Shown here in pieces: positions 51,612-63,900 of a DNA stretch of 64,000 nt. Each line of letters opens with the position of its first letter. The stretch's first letter is position 1. The stretch comes from Candidozyma auris (Eukaryota; Ascomycota; Pichiomycetes; Serinales; Metschnikowiaceae). The position numbers and the translations under genes are program-made. The notes under the pieces were generated by a model. That model searched no databases, was not told the origin of the DNA, and was given only the letters and a program-made list of their open reading frames with translations. The stretch lies in assembly GCF_003013715.1 (NCBI RefSeq), contig NC_072812.1:434001-498000 (forward strand), read 5' to 3'.

Positions 51612-52748
51612 ATGGCTAGAACTTTGCCCTTACTCTCTGCCAAAGAGGTTAGCAAGCACAACACAGAGAAAGACTGCTGGGTTACCCTTTATAACAGAAA
51701 AGTGTACAATGTGACGGGTTTTCTTGACCAGCACCCTGGCGGCGCCGATATTGTGTTTCCATACGCTGGGAAAGATGTGACAGAAATCATGGCCGACTCT
51801 ATATCCCACGAACACTCGGAGAGCGCCTACGAGATGCTTGATGATGATATGTTAGTAGGGTACATGGCCACCGAAGAAGAGGAGCGTGAGTTGGTGAACA
51901 ATAAGAAGAAGCATACCGTGGATGTAAGACTCACAGACGAGGCTCAGGCTGAGATCGACTTGTATGAGTTCCACGATGAGTTGCCTGCTTTAGAAATGTT
52001 GTCTGTTCAAACTGATTTCGACGATGATGCTAAGAAGCATAAATTCCTCGACTTGAAGAAGCCTTTGATTCCTCAGATGCTCAGGTCAACATTTTCAAAA
52101 GAGTTTTATTTGGATCAGGTTCACCGTCCGAGACATTATGGTAACGGATCTGCTCCACTTTTCGGTAATTTCTTGGAGCCTCTTTCTTTGACTCCGTGGT
52201 GGGTCGTTCCCTTGGTTTGGCTTCCTCCTAACATGTACTTATTTTACGTTGGATTTGTCAACCAAAGCAAGCTCACAGCCTTGAGTTTATGGGTGATGGG
52301 TTTGTTTGTTTGGACTTTTGTTGAATACTGCTTGCACCGATTCTTGTTCCACTTGGACCAGTATTTACCTGACAACAGGTACTTCTTGACCCTCCACTTC
52401 CTTTTGCATGGTGTGCATCATTACTTGCCCATGGACAGGTACAGATTGGTGTTGCCTCCCACCTTGTTTGTCGTCTTGGCCTATCCATTTTATAAATTGA
52501 TTTTCAAAATCTTCCCATTTTATATGGCATGTTCAGGGTTTGCAGGCGGCACTTTGGGCTACATCATGTATGATGTGACACACTATGTTTTGCACCATAC
52601 CCACTTGCCCAAATTTTTCCAAGAATTGAAGAAATATCACTTGGAACATCACTACAAAAATTACGAGATGGGCTTTGGTGTAACCAGCAAATTTTGGGAT
52701 GTCATATTCGATACTGAGATCACTTCAACTTTCGAGAAAAGATCGTGA
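51612..52748 (+). CDS. SCS7: Sphingolipid fatty-acid 2-hydroxylase Scs7
   Basis: Scs7 alpha-hydroxylates the very-long-chain acyl group of ceramides in the ER. From ATG 51612 the product is 378 aa. The N-terminal cytochrome b5 domain shows the heme-binding His-Pro-Gly-Gly (residues 41-44) and the second heme His in a Ser-His-Glu-His-Ser context. The C-terminal fatty-acid hydroxylase domain has four spans and the di-iron histidine boxes His-Arg-Phe-Leu-Phe-His, His-Gly-Val-His-His, His-His-Thr-His and His-Leu-Glu-His-His. Length equals that of relatives (yeast 384 aa). Confidence 0.96.
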   Translation: MARTLPLLSAKEVSKHNTEKDCWVTLYNRKVYNVTGFLDQHPGGADIVFPYAGKDVTEIMADSISHEHSESAYEMLDDDMLVGYMATEEEERELVNNKKKHTVDVRLTDEAQAEIDLYEFHDELPALEMLSVQTDFDDDAKKHKFLDLKKPLIPQMLRSTFSKEFYLDQVHRPRHYGNGSAPLFGNFLEPLSLTPWWVVPLVWLPPNMYLFYVGFVNQSKLTALSLWVMGLFVWTFVEYCLHRFLFHLDQYLPDNRYFLTLHFLLHGVHHYLPMDRYRLVLPPTLFVVLAYPFYKLIFKIFPFYMACSGFAGGTLGYIMYDVTHYVLHHTHLPKFFQELKKYHLEHHYKNYEMGFGVTSKFWDVIFDTEITSTFEKRS

Positions 52749-52875
52749 GTCTCGGAACAGTACTAGTTACGTCGAGCTTGATCATGTCGTTCTACCTAAT
52801 CGACTGCAGTCGGCCATGGTTGATGCTCGTTATATTCATGAATGCATTGTATACGTTTTACTTGGATGGGTGAGA

Positions 52876-53901
52876 TTATTTAGTGAATTGAATCTGATAA
52901 TCATCCTTGCCTAGTATATTAGAAGTCAAAACAGCCTCTCTTTCCTTCTGCATTACGCCAAAGGTGATCTTGTAGGAAACGGCATTGTCAGCAGCAAATG
53001 AGTGCTGTGATGAAGTTGCTGCGTCGTCCCATATGTTGATAAATAATTGTTCTTTTCTTTCAAAATCTGCCCTTCTTCTCTCTAACTCGGTGATAGCATC
53101 ACGCTTACTCTTGAAGGGCATTGTTCCCTCGTTTTCGATAGCGGAGAGATGATGTTCCACTTTGAAAACAGGAGTTGTGAGAACAAAGTTGGGATCGCCA
53201 TCGGAGTCAGACTCAACATCACTTGCATACGCCGAGGAATCATATTCATAGCTTTGCGTATGTTCCATAAATATAGCACGAGCCTGCTCGTAGCTTACCC
53301 TATAGCTTATCAACGGAGCTTTTTCTGACTTACTTCTCCCCATGACATTTGCAATCTGGACATCCTGCCACGTCTTCAACAAAATGTTCTTTCTCCGTGA
53401 AATTCTATTTTTCAGTAGCTTCCACAATACACGGCTCAATCGATTTGCAATCTGTAAGGAGAGAGCTCTGCAAGTGTTTGATTTGTGGTTCACATCCAAA
53501 GAAAGCCCTCTAGTATTTAGCTTCATCCGTATCTTCCTCTGGACAACATCGTGGATGGCATTTACCAACACAGGATTCGGGAGTTGCTCCTTCCTCTTCT
53601 GCTGTACAGTAATCTTCAGTTGATGCCTCTTGAAAGATACATAGAATTGGTCCTCAAGTGGTCGCGATCCCACTTCGTTCTCAGCCAACACACGGATGTG
53701 TCTTTCAAGGGTGTCTTCGTATTTATCCATAACCTCTGGAACTCTTGAAGGGGGCAAGGGCCAAGAGCTCCAATTGCCATGAGGAAAGTATGGATTCACT
53801 CTGCGAAGCAAGTGGGTCACGTAAAGATGTAAGGCTAAATCATGCCTGTGCTCGTCATCTAGATATTCTAGGATTTTTCGGAAATCCCTTTTTTCATCCA
53901 T
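52876..53901 (-). CDS. RRN9: RNA polymerase I core-factor/UAF subunit Rrn9
   Basis: Rrn9 is part of the upstream activation factor that recruits Pol I to rDNA. The 341-residue product starts with a short acidic lead and then the RRN9 signature: Asp-Leu-Ala-Leu-His-Leu-Tyr-x-Thr-His-Leu-Leu, followed by Asn-Pro-x-Phe-Pro and Trp-x-x-Trp-Pro-Leu-Pro-Pro (residues 21-53). The middle is basic. Length is near yeast Rrn9 (365 aa). In S. cerevisiae RRN9 (YMR270C) lies next to URA10 and SCS7, exactly as here with URA5 and SCS7, which makes the identification firm. Confidence 0.9.
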   Translation of the reverse strand: MDEKRDFRKILEYLDDEHRHDLALHLYVTHLLRRVNPYFPHGNWSSWPLPPSRVPEVMDKYEDTLERHIRVLAENEVGSRPLEDQFYVSFKRHQLKITVQQKRKEQLPNPVLVNAIHDVVQRKIRMKLNTRGLSLDVNHKSNTCRALSLQIANRLSRVLWKLLKNRISRRKNILLKTWQDVQIANVMGRSKSEKAPLISYRVSYEQARAIFMEHTQSYEYDSSAYASDVESDSDGDPNFVLTTPVFKVEHHLSAIENEGTMPFKSKRDAITELERRRADFERKEQLFINIWDDAATSSQHSFAADNAVSYKITFGVMQKEREAVLTSNILGKDDYQIQFTK

Positions 53902-54930
<1,029 letters not shown>

Positions 54931-54967
54931 GTGGGGCTTCCTAACAATAGATGCTTAATGTATTATA

Positions 54968-55768
54968 CTAACCTCTTACTCTCATGATTTTTTTCTTGGG
55001 TTGCTTAGGTAGCTTGGGTGCTTCATTTGTAGTCTCTGGCTCAGGGTCGTAAATGGTTTTCGTCATTGGATGCTTCAATGTGTAGTTAGAGTAAACTGGA
55101 ACGATCGAGTTCATCTTAAAACCTTTGACTTTTGGTATTTCTTCTGGGTCAAAACCTTCTTCGAACTCCTTTGGATAGGGAATGCCGCTTCCCTTGCTTA
55201 TGCTCTTCAATGTTGTCGGGTGATCTTGAAGATAGGTGGCTATCTTATTTAAAAGGGACTTTTTCGTCTTGAAACGAGTATCCTTGACAATTCCCTCATC
55301 TTTAATCAAAACCCTTACTCTACCTGGATTACCAAAGTCCTGTGGATGTGTTTTGTCCAACTCGAGAAGAACAGGAACACCCAACAGACGGCATGCATCC
55401 GAAATCGTGATTGCCAAAGGATTATGTACGGCCAATTCTGCACTGACTCTTCTTCCCTCCTTATGCGATCTGTTCTTGTCGAAATAACAAGGATATATCG
55501 TCTGGAACTTGTTGAGTTCCTCTTTATCCTTACTTGAGATCTTTGATGGATCTATTATTTGCTCCCTCTCGAGACTGCCAGTACTTGGTGGTGGTCTAAA
55601 TGGTTGTTGGGGAAAGAGTGGTGGTTCTGAATCCTGCGACCTCGTGATGACAGGCTTGTTGACCGGTGCTATTGGTGTCTTGAGGTTAGGATCAAACTGG
55701 GCAATGTCCATTTCCATGTTATCGATTTCATCATCATCGACTTCTTCTATTGTGGGCTTTGGCGGCAT
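54968..55768 (-). CDS. SEC65: Signal recognition particle subunit Sec65 (SRP19)
   Basis: Sec65 binds SRP RNA and helps Srp54 assemble on it. The 266-residue product has an acidic N-terminus and then the SRP19 fold from about residue 90 to 170: Ile-Tyr-Pro-Cys-Tyr-Phe-Asp, Glu-Gly-Arg-Arg-Val, then Asn-Pro-Gly-Arg-Val-Arg-Val. The C-terminus is basic (Lys-Lys-Lys-Ile-Met-Arg-Val-Arg), as usual for RNA contact. Yeast Sec65 is 273 aa. It converges on URA5 with 37 bp between stops, like the S. cerevisiae pair YML105C/YML106W. Confidence 0.94.
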   Translation of the reverse strand: MPPKPTIEEVDDDEIDNMEMDIAQFDPNLKTPIAPVNKPVITRSQDSEPPLFPQQPFRPPPSTGSLEREQIIDPSKISSKDKEELNKFQTIYPCYFDKNRSHKEGRRVSAELAVHNPLAITISDACRLLGVPVLLELDKTHPQDFGNPGRVRVLIKDEGIVKDTRFKTKKSLLNKIATYLQDHPTTLKSISKGSGIPYPKEFEEGFDPEEIPKVKGFKMNSIVPVYSNYTLKHPMTKTIYDPEPETTNEAPKLPKQPKKKIMRVRG

Positions 55769-56477
55769 GGTGCTTGATGTAGGTAGAGTACGAGAAGTCG
55801 GTTTTTTGTCGCCTTAAGAGAAGCACACGCTCAATGCAGGCGACAGGAAGCCTTTTGTACCAAAATTGAGACCGAAAGTCATATTGACAAATTCAAAAAA
55901 AAATAAAAAAAATAGACCGAGTAGAAGAAGAGAGATTCCTTGATAACAATGTGATTCTTCTTTAAATGCTATGGAATGTCATGTACGTTCACAATATATC
56001 ATGTACCACACATGATGAGAATTTTGCAGCCTTTGAACAAGCTCTGTTCCGGCCGTTTCGTGAGGGGACAAGATAAGCACAGGTCATGATGATCTAGGTT
56101 AGCTCTTATTAGAACGTATTTTTGGTTTCTTTTCTTCATCTCGTGCTTCAAGAGAAGTATCACAGTAGAACCCACTTAATGATAATGACTGTTATGTTTT
56201 TTCACGCACCTGCTGAGAATGCTTCGGCTAGAGCTGTGACCATAGTCGCTGATTGTCTTTTTACATTAATGCTCGATCTCGTATTTTGTGTTGCAGAGTC
56301 TAACCGAGTCATCACCATCTGACTCCTCTCAGATATAACATCAGGGGTTCTTCGCCTGGATGCGTCGCAGTCAACCCGCCACAGCGAAAGAAGGCACGTG
56401 ACTCATACAACGCATTTCCAGACTTCGGCTCCACAGCGTCTCCAATATGAACCACATCTCCGGCTCTTTATACTTTA
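55769..56477. other. Divergent promoter region between SEC65 and PML39
   Basis: This 709-bp region contains an A-rich tract (55892-55913). A possible C-box ATGATGA (56085) with a distant CTGA is too weak for a snoRNA call. No gene is supported. Confidence 0.45.
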
Positions 56478-57890
56478 ATGCAACTTGCTGAAGTTGCCGA
56501 AGGCACTCCAAGAGTGCTCAAACAATACTTGAAGGTATTCGAATCTCCCTCTTCTCAAATACAAGAAGACTCTCAAAGACTCCATTCAGCTCCGGTAACT
56601 CCTACAATGTACGAATCGCATCCGGAGATCCAGTTCTTCAGGCTGGTGAAAACGAAACACCACTATGCCTATCACAAGTCAAAGCCTTCTTTGAGCTCCG
56701 CAGAGCAAAAGTCAAATCATATGTCTTCGAAGAACTTAGGATTCGAGCCCTTCGATAGAGACCAATTATTGGACAGACTCAAAACTTTCAATGCATTGAA
56801 CTGGCAAGTTCCCGCCGGGAAAAACCCTGGAATACAGCTTAATGAACTTCTATGTGCATCGTATGGCTGGGTATGCCAGTCTGTTGCGAGAAGTAGGATT
56901 TCCAAAAATCATTTAAAGTGTACGAAATGTGGGAGTGAACTAATACTTCGCTTTAATGCAGAGGAAGAGCAGCCTGAGTTTGCGCCTTTTCATTTTGATC
57001 TTGAGGACATCCAAGCGGTTAATTTGAACCTTAAAGCTCAATACACTCATCAGGTTCAGTCGATAGGTCATTCCACATCGTGTCCGTGGACCAAAGTTCT
57101 GACTCCGATAGACACAGTTTACTACTTGACACCATACCTCGCCTCAACGAACGCACAACTCATCAAACAATATACCAAAAACTTGAGAAGCTTGTTTGAC
57201 AATTTTGCCATACTCCAGGAACACGCAGGTTTCTTAAGTCGACTTTCTCCAATACGTCGGTTGCATAATGCTCCTGAATTCTGTCGCATCTCCAATGAAT
57301 GGTTGTTGAGCACATACTACAGTAGTGATAAGGAGAATGTGGGGACAATATTGTCCAAGACCTTTCCAATATGGCTATACTTCGTAGCTGCCATGGGATG
57401 GGATTTGTTTACTCAAGATTTTAATGGGCAAACAGTACTTTTAATGATATGTCAGAGCTGTAATCAGCGAATCTTCCTTGAGAAATCAAGTACGACTGGG
57501 CGCGGTACAGCAGGCGATGATAATCAACCCAAAGCTTTGACACCATGTCAGTACACAGCTACTATTTCGAATGGCGTTTTGAATTTTTCCAATGAGTACT
57601 TAGACGAAGTTATAGAGGATGAGAACGAGGATCCTTTCTTTGAACACAAACTGTGGTGTTGTCAAGTAAGAGAAATGGCTGGCCAGTCTTACTTGCAATA
57701 CTTTGTTAGCATGATTTTATCACTGGAGGATTATATTGGTCCAAAAGGCGAATACTTAACAGATAGAGATGACACTTTTGATATGGAAGTTGATGTGACG
57801 CCTAAAATTTCAAAGAGAAAAGCCAGTTTTGATTTACAGGAGGAACTAGAAAAGTTTAAGCGGTTAAGAAAACCGTACTTCGCTGAATAA
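56478..57890 (+). CDS. PML39: C3HC zinc-finger nuclear-basket protein (Pml39/ZC3HC1 family)
   Basis: Pml39 and human ZC3HC1 sit at the nuclear basket of the pore and help retain unspliced mRNA and anchor Mlp/TPR. The 470-residue product has the NuBaID layout: a first C3HC module (Leu-Asn-Trp near 108, Cys126, Cys148-x-x-Cys151, His198-x-x-x-Cys202-Pro-Trp) and a second, more divergent one (Cys-x-x-Cys near 324 and His-x-x-Trp-Cys-Cys near 390). The C-terminal Lys-Arg-Lys and basic stretch suggest nuclear import. S. cerevisiae PML39 (YML107C) is shorter and lies next to URA5 and SEC65, as here. Confidence 0.85.
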   Translation: MQLAEVAEGTPRVLKQYLKVFESPSSQIQEDSQRLHSAPVTPTMYESHPEIQFFRLVKTKHHYAYHKSKPSLSSAEQKSNHMSSKNLGFEPFDRDQLLDRLKTFNALNWQVPAGKNPGIQLNELLCASYGWVCQSVARSRISKNHLKCTKCGSELILRFNAEEEQPEFAPFHFDLEDIQAVNLNLKAQYTHQVQSIGHSTSCPWTKVLTPIDTVYYLTPYLASTNAQLIKQYTKNLRSLFDNFAILQEHAGFLSRLSPIRRLHNAPEFCRISNEWLLSTYYSSDKENVGTILSKTFPIWLYFVAAMGWDLFTQDFNGQTVLLMICQSCNQRIFLEKSSTTGRGTAGDDNQPKALTPCQYTATISNGVLNFSNEYLDEVIEDENEDPFFEHKLWCCQVREMAGQSYLQYFVSMILSLEDYIGPKGEYLTDRDDTFDMEVDVTPKISKRKASFDLQEELEKFKRLRKPYFAE

Positions 57891-57986
57891 CTTATTACGG
57901 CACGCAGTGCTTTATGTATTATATAATGAAATATGCACCCCACAATGGGTACACAAAATATGATCAGAACTGCAAATTTGAAATCC

Positions 57987-60218
57987 TTATATCTCAGAGA
58001 TTCTATTGAGAGGCTCAGTGAAATCAAGAATTTCAATGTATGTTTCTTCACTTTCACCACCCTGTTTCTGAACAGCAGCAACGCATCTATCTGGGTCGAA
58101 ACGCACCTGCCATATACCTCTCGTGATGTCCGACAATAGGTCTCTGACGAACTTGCCTGTATTGACATCCCATAGTTTCAACATACGTTCGCTTCCACTC
58201 ACAATTCTGAGACTATCATGCTGAAAACAGGTAATAGCGCTACTATGTCCCTTTAACTTGCTGTAATTCTCACCGGTAGAAGGATTCCAGACCCTCAACG
58301 TAGAGTCTGCGGCAGCAGATACCAAATAGTCGTCCGAGAGTTCTAACAAGCCCACGAGTGAGTTGTGACCTTCCAAAGAAAATAGTAGCTTTCCTTTCTC
58401 AAAATCCCATACATTAATGGACAGGTCCATAGAGCCCGAGTAACAGCGACGCGTCTTAAAGTTCAAGGCGGTAGAATAGATCCGATCGGTGTGACCTTCT
58501 AGAACATGCTTGCATCTACCACCTTCTTTTAAGTCCCAGACACGAACGGTGGTATCGTATGAACCAGAGATGATAATGTTACCATATCCGGAAACTGAGC
58601 GAACAGATTGAGTGTGGCCAACCAAAACTGCAACAAGGTATGGATTATCAGGATCCTTACTATCGTACACTTTCGTTTCGGAGCTCTCATCAGCATGCGG
58701 ACCCTCGTTGTCAAGCGGAAGCTTCCAAACATGCAAATTGTGATCTCTTGAACCTGTCACCAAAAGTGGCTCCTTAGGAAAGATAATAGGCTCTCCGTTG
58801 TCATTGGTGCCAATCTGAACAGGATGCAAGATATCTAGACATCGAACAGTAGAGGTGTGACCTCTAAACATGTGGGTACACTTACCTGTCCTGATATTCC
58901 ATACGCGTACATCACGATCGGTAGAACCACTCACCAAAGTGTTGGAGAAGTACTTGAGAGCCCAAACGCCACCATCATGACCCCTAAGGACGCGTAGAAG
59001 CTCACCTGTCTTAGTAGCGTGGACAAAGATCAGTTTACCTTCGATACCAGTTATCACCTTCTCTTCGTCATGCTGAAGGCATGTCACGATATTGGAGCCG
59101 TGGCCAGCCACGCTGATACGTTTTGGTTCGTAATTTGGGTTCATCCAACGTTGTAGAATGATGAAGCGTTTTTTGTAAAGCGTTTGAGCGATGTTGATTT
59201 CCGAAAGGTATGGACTCGGAGTTGACCAGTCGCGGACAAGTTCTTTTGGCTTTGAAAGCTCCTTATCCAAGAGATTAGCGTCACTCAAAAGCTTGTCTCT
59301 AGAGAGCATAGATGTCCATAGAGCTGTGTTGTTGACCAAACGGTGCCATGAGCGACACACCCGAGAGACGGCAAGAACAGATTTGTAGTCCAAATGCGAG
59401 AGTATGGATAAGGAGATCTCCAAAGGTAAGCTCGAAAGCAAGTCTCGTCTCAAGGAATCTTGGATAATACCGCAAAAAGTCAGAAGCAGCAGCCTGTCCA
59501 CCTGTTGCAAGAGCTGGAAGATAATATTGTTTCTGCTTTGCGACGAAGAGAACTGCGAGAGGTTCACCATGAGATCGGCCAAGTCGCCTTGAGTCATGGG
59601 AGGCTTCATCATGCAACGCTCAAAGAGTTCGTACACTGACCGTTTCTCACTGGCGCTCTGCACTGGAGAAGCCAGAGGCAGAGGAAGCACAAGTTGATGA
59701 GGATTCTGATCTTCCATATCGGATATCGGAGAGTTCGTCATGGACTCTATGACGTTGGGTGTACAAGGATGCATTTGGTTGTCACTTGGCTTGTTGAACG
59801 TGTTGGAGCGCAATGCGGACCCTACCACAGTCGTGTTGCTCAGAATCGACATGTTCGACTCAGAGGAAGCAGGCACTGAAAGCTGTCTTCCTTGAGGGTC
59901 CGTCAGGTTGGCCAGCGTTAGGCGTCTCTTGGGCGGATGAGTCACGTCAGGAACGGTATCCGTGTCCGAGATAATCATGTCGTCACCACTATCAGCACCA
60001 GGCGCCTGTGAAGAAAGATTTTGATGCGACTCGTCCTTGTTGTCCTGGTTCTGGTGGGCACGGTACCTTTTGCGCAGCTGGGTCTCTAGAGGCGCCAGGG
60101 ACAAAGAGAATGGACAAGGCTCGACCAACGTGTCGCAGAGCTTTGCCGAAGGGTCTGTGAGTCTTGTGTCGTAAATAGCCTGGGTTCCCAAAAGCGGATA
60201 CCTAGGAGGGCCAGACAT
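57987..60218 (-). CDS. CDC4: F-box/WD40 SCF substrate receptor Cdc4
   Basis: Cdc4 brings phosphorylated substrates (Sic1, Far1, Gcn4) to SCF ubiquitin ligase. The 743-residue product has a disordered N-terminal third, an F-box at about 270-312 (Leu-Pro-Leu-Glu-Ile-Ser-Leu... Ser-Arg-Val-Cys-Arg-Ser-Trp) and eight WD40 blades (about 365-735; repeats ending Arg-Val-Trp, His-Val-Trp, Asn-Val-Trp, Lys-Leu-Trp). Yeast Cdc4 is 779 aa. The 3' end is 96 bp from the convergent PML39 stop. Gcn4, a Cdc4 substrate, is the presumed regulator of LYS4 in this window. Confidence 0.95.
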   Translation of the reverse strand: MSGPPRYPLLGTQAIYDTRLTDPSAKLCDTLVEPCPFSLSLAPLETQLRKRYRAHQNQDNKDESHQNLSSQAPGADSGDDMIISDTDTVPDVTHPPKRRLTLANLTDPQGRQLSVPASSESNMSILSNTTVVGSALRSNTFNKPSDNQMHPCTPNVIESMTNSPISDMEDQNPHQLVLPLPLASPVQSASEKRSVYELFERCMMKPPMTQGDLADLMVNLSQFSSSQSRNNIIFQLLQQVDRLLLLTFCGIIQDSLRRDLLSSLPLEISLSILSHLDYKSVLAVSRVCRSWHRLVNNTALWTSMLSRDKLLSDANLLDKELSKPKELVRDWSTPSPYLSEINIAQTLYKKRFIILQRWMNPNYEPKRISVAGHGSNIVTCLQHDEEKVITGIEGKLIFVHATKTGELLRVLRGHDGGVWALKYFSNTLVSGSTDRDVRVWNIRTGKCTHMFRGHTSTVRCLDILHPVQIGTNDNGEPIIFPKEPLLVTGSRDHNLHVWKLPLDNEGPHADESSETKVYDSKDPDNPYLVAVLVGHTQSVRSVSGYGNIIISGSYDTTVRVWDLKEGGRCKHVLEGHTDRIYSTALNFKTRRCYSGSMDLSINVWDFEKGKLLFSLEGHNSLVGLLELSDDYLVSAAADSTLRVWNPSTGENYSKLKGHSSAITCFQHDSLRIVSGSERMLKLWDVNTGKFVRDLLSDITRGIWQVRFDPDRCVAAVQKQGGESEETYIEILDFTEPLNRISEI

Positions 60219-60937
60219 ATTGGGATGGTTGTTGACGGGAAGTTATGATGATGGTACGACTCTAACGGAAATAGTGTTATGACACAAGAGACTCAAAACA
60301 AAGACGACTGTTTCGATATGAAGGGGGGTTTCAGGTAACGTATGTCTCAGCGTTGTCAAAGATGTGAATACGAAGAATGTGAGTGATAAATGAGTTGTGA
60401 CCGGTTAGGCGGGTTTTTTGTTTGTTGCAAACCTGTAGCGAGCGGCCTGATTAAGAAAATGAGGTGCAGAGAAAAGTGAGAGTAAGAATGAGACTTAACA
60501 GAGGGTTGTGCGCAGGTGGGGACCATTGCCTTTAGGCGGCGATTGATATACATTTAGGCGTGTGGGAAAATTGTGCCTGGGCGCTGTAACTGCAGAAGCC
60601 ACTGACTGACTCGAGGAGACCGAAAAGACGGGGAAGTTTTGCTGATTTGACGATTTTAAAGTTCATAGCAAGGAAATATTGACTCTGAAAAGTATCTCTT
60701 GCATACGCGGTCCTACTTAGAGAATTCAGCTCATTTGCTGCCGCCGATTTTATTCCTCGCAAGATTTTCACGTTCTTTTTATCAGTTTCTTTGTCCTGTT
60801 TGCAATCTACTTGTCTGGTGCGCTCGGTTGCTGCCTCCCCTTCTGGGATGGCTGCGAAACAACCCCATAGTAGTAAAGGAACAAAAACACATCGTTTCTG
60901 TTTTCATGATCTATTATTTATACATACAATCATCTAA
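60219..60937. other. Intergenic region between CDC60 and CDC4
   Basis: This 719-bp region holds the CDC4 promoter. A 79-codon minus-strand ORF (60532-60771) is unsupported. Nothing else visible. Confidence 0.5.
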
Positions 60938-63900
60938 TTATTCAACGTTCTTGATCAAGATGCCCGGCTGTCCTGGAACAGCAGCATCTACCACTTTGCC
61001 AGTAGCAGTAATTTCAACCTCTTCTCCACTAAGAATGTCAGTACCCTTCTTCTCGCCATGTGGAAAGGTGATCACCTTCACTTGGTCAATCTTAATAGTG
61101 GTGCTGGATTTCTGAATGTTGGGCAACACTTGCTTCACCAACTCACCCTCGTTAAACGTCAACTCACGGTTGAACACAGTCTTGGGATCCTCTTTCACTA
61201 ATCTCTGCTTCAAGAATTGAATGAAAGGCATGGCTCTCTTCATGTCCTTGCCGACCTTCTCCTTGATCAACTTGTTGTCATTTAAAGAGTTGCTCTCGAA
61301 GAGTTGTCTCACAAAGTCAATGTATTGTTCCTGCCAGTCTGGGAACGATGTGGAAATGAGCAATGTCAAAGAAGCTGGCTTGGTTGCATCAACTTCGGCC
61401 TTACCCTTTTTAGATTTCAAAACCGTGGTTTCAGCATCACGAACAGCTCTGGCTAACTCCTTGACGTATTCTAGAGAGTCCAACAAACCTTGAGACACTG
61501 GCTCAGAGGCTCTGGGGAACTTACAGTTCTGGACGGAACCATCCTTCTCCAAAATCTCCTTATAAAGGAACTCAGAAAAGTGGGGAGCAACCGGCGCAAG
61601 CAACAAAGCTTGGCTCTCAATGTACTTGAAGACTAGGTCCTTGTGCATGCCAAAGCCAGAAACCGAATCTCTGTAGTAGTCCCTAGAGGTTTGAAAGTCA
61701 AACAAACCAAACTTGAGAGCGGCCTTGTAGTTAGTCAACCCATACTGTTCGTACGCCTGTTCAATCAAGTAGTTCATTTCGTTGTCAAATGCCTTGTCAA
61801 AAAACGAGTCCTTTTGACCAGTTCTCAAGGAGTCCTGATTGGCCTTGATCTCTTCACACCATTCCTTCAAAGTGGTCAAACGCAAAATAGCAGCGTTGGC
61901 ATTGGCCTCATCAAAGTTAGCGTCTTCGACCGTGTCACCAGCATCAGCCAAGGCAATTCTGGATGCGTCTGCACCAAACTTCTCTACAATTTGTTGCAAA
62001 GTCAAGAAGTTACCGGTAGACTTGGACATCTTGGCGTTATTCAACATCAAGTGACCGTTGGCTCTAACACCTCTTGGCCAGAACTTCTTTGGGAAGAGTG
62101 CAGTGTGACAGTAGATGAAGAAAGTTAAGTGGTTTGGAATCAAGTCCTTACCACTAACTCTAGAGTCCAATGGGTAGAAGTACTCGAACTCTCTTCTGAG
62201 GGCCTTTAACTGATTAGCAGGGATAGAGGTCTCGATATTCTCTCTTCTAGTGAAGATGAAGTCGAAAACCTCGTCAGTCATCTGCTCAGGCTTGATTGCA
62301 AACTTACCGGGCTTTTCACCGTAGTAATCGGAATGCAAGAAACGAGCGATAGTATAGTAAGCCATGTAAACAGTAGAGTCTGACAAGGATTCGATCAATT
62401 GGGAATGGTCCCATGGACACTTGGTACCCAAACCGTAAGTTCTAGTAAGAGCCCAGTTCTTCAACCAGTCCAACACACCCTCAAAGCCGTGTCTAGTTTC
62501 CTTCGAGTAGGTTTCCATGTGCTCTAAGCACTCCAATGCCTGATTTTTCCAAGTCTCCTCACCATAGTCAATGTACCATTGATCTTCCAAGGACACGCAA
62601 CATTCGTCACCAGATCTGGAAATAACCTGTCCTTCTGGTTCGTTGTAAACAAAAGCATCACCAGAAGCAATCAAGTCAGCTCTGACCTTGGGCTTAGCGT
62701 TTTCAACCTTCTCACCAGCATACTTGCCGACGACCATGATACCGTTGTAGAAACCCTCCTTGTAAGCCAATTCCTTAGCCTTGGCCAATTGAACGGAGTC
62801 TTTTGGAGACTGAATCTTCAACTCTTTGCACAAGTACTCAGCACACTTGTCACCATACTTCTCAGTCTTCACAATAGGAACAATCTCAGTGTTCACCCAA
62901 TCCTTCTGGATTTTGTAGAACTCAGCCTTGTTCGCCAACTCTTTGGTGGTGATGTAATCATCCGGAGAATCAGAAGGAACACAAGTCACTACACCAGTAC
63001 CCTTATTGGGCAAAATAGTCTCCATGGGGAGGACATGAAGGTTTTTGAGTTGGGTCAATGGAGGAGAGATCTTGGAGCCAACAAGAGCAGCACCATTGAT
63101 GTGCAAGGTGGCTCTGTAGTCGCCTCTGGTAGGAGTTAATTTCTGAAACGACATGTTCTTGAAGGCTCTCTCTGTGGTGATATAGTATACACCCTCGCTC
63201 GCCTTGAAAATACCGTAGTTAATTTTTGGAGAAACGAAACAACAGGTTTGGCCATACATCGTCTCAGGTCTCAAAGTCGCGGCAACCAAATAGACTTTGT
63301 TTTTGGTGTAATCGAAGTTGTTTTCCTGGAAAACCTTCTTGGCCTCAGGCTGAAACTCATCTACGGGAATCTTGATACCCACGTATTCCTGAGGGTTGAC
63401 ACCTTCACCGCTCAGTCTGTCGTGGTCCAAGCATGCCTGGCCATCCTTCTCGGAGTAAATGGTGTATCTTTCACCAAACTTGATCTTGCCACAATCTTTC
63501 AATCTATTGATTTGCCAGCGGACAAAAGCATCGTAGTAAGGATTGGCAGGAGTGGTGACAAACGATCTTCTCCAGTCCACTCTACCACCAAAATTGTTCA
63601 CGTCTCTCTCCACAAGAGCAGGGAAATAATGGAGCCAGTGCTGAGGGTCTGCGAAAGCAGCAACTTCTTCTTTGGAAAGACCCAATTGCAACATAATTTC
63701 AAACTGATACTTACCTCTACCCTGCTTGGCAACAGCCTTAGACTTCTTCGCTTTGAACTTGGTTGGGTCTGCGTTCTGGCTGGCCTCCTTTGGAGCCTCC
63801 TCCTCTTCCTCTTCATCGTCGGCAGGAGCACCAGAGAAGTCAGCACCAAATTGCTCCACCTCTCTTTTAATCTTGTCGGCAGCAGCCTTGATGGGCATAC

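Noticed and set aside
56085..56215. Possible C/D-box snoRNA between SEC65 and PML39
   Set aside because: ATGATGA and CTGA are 125 nt apart with only a weak offset stem; not convincing without rRNA complementarity.
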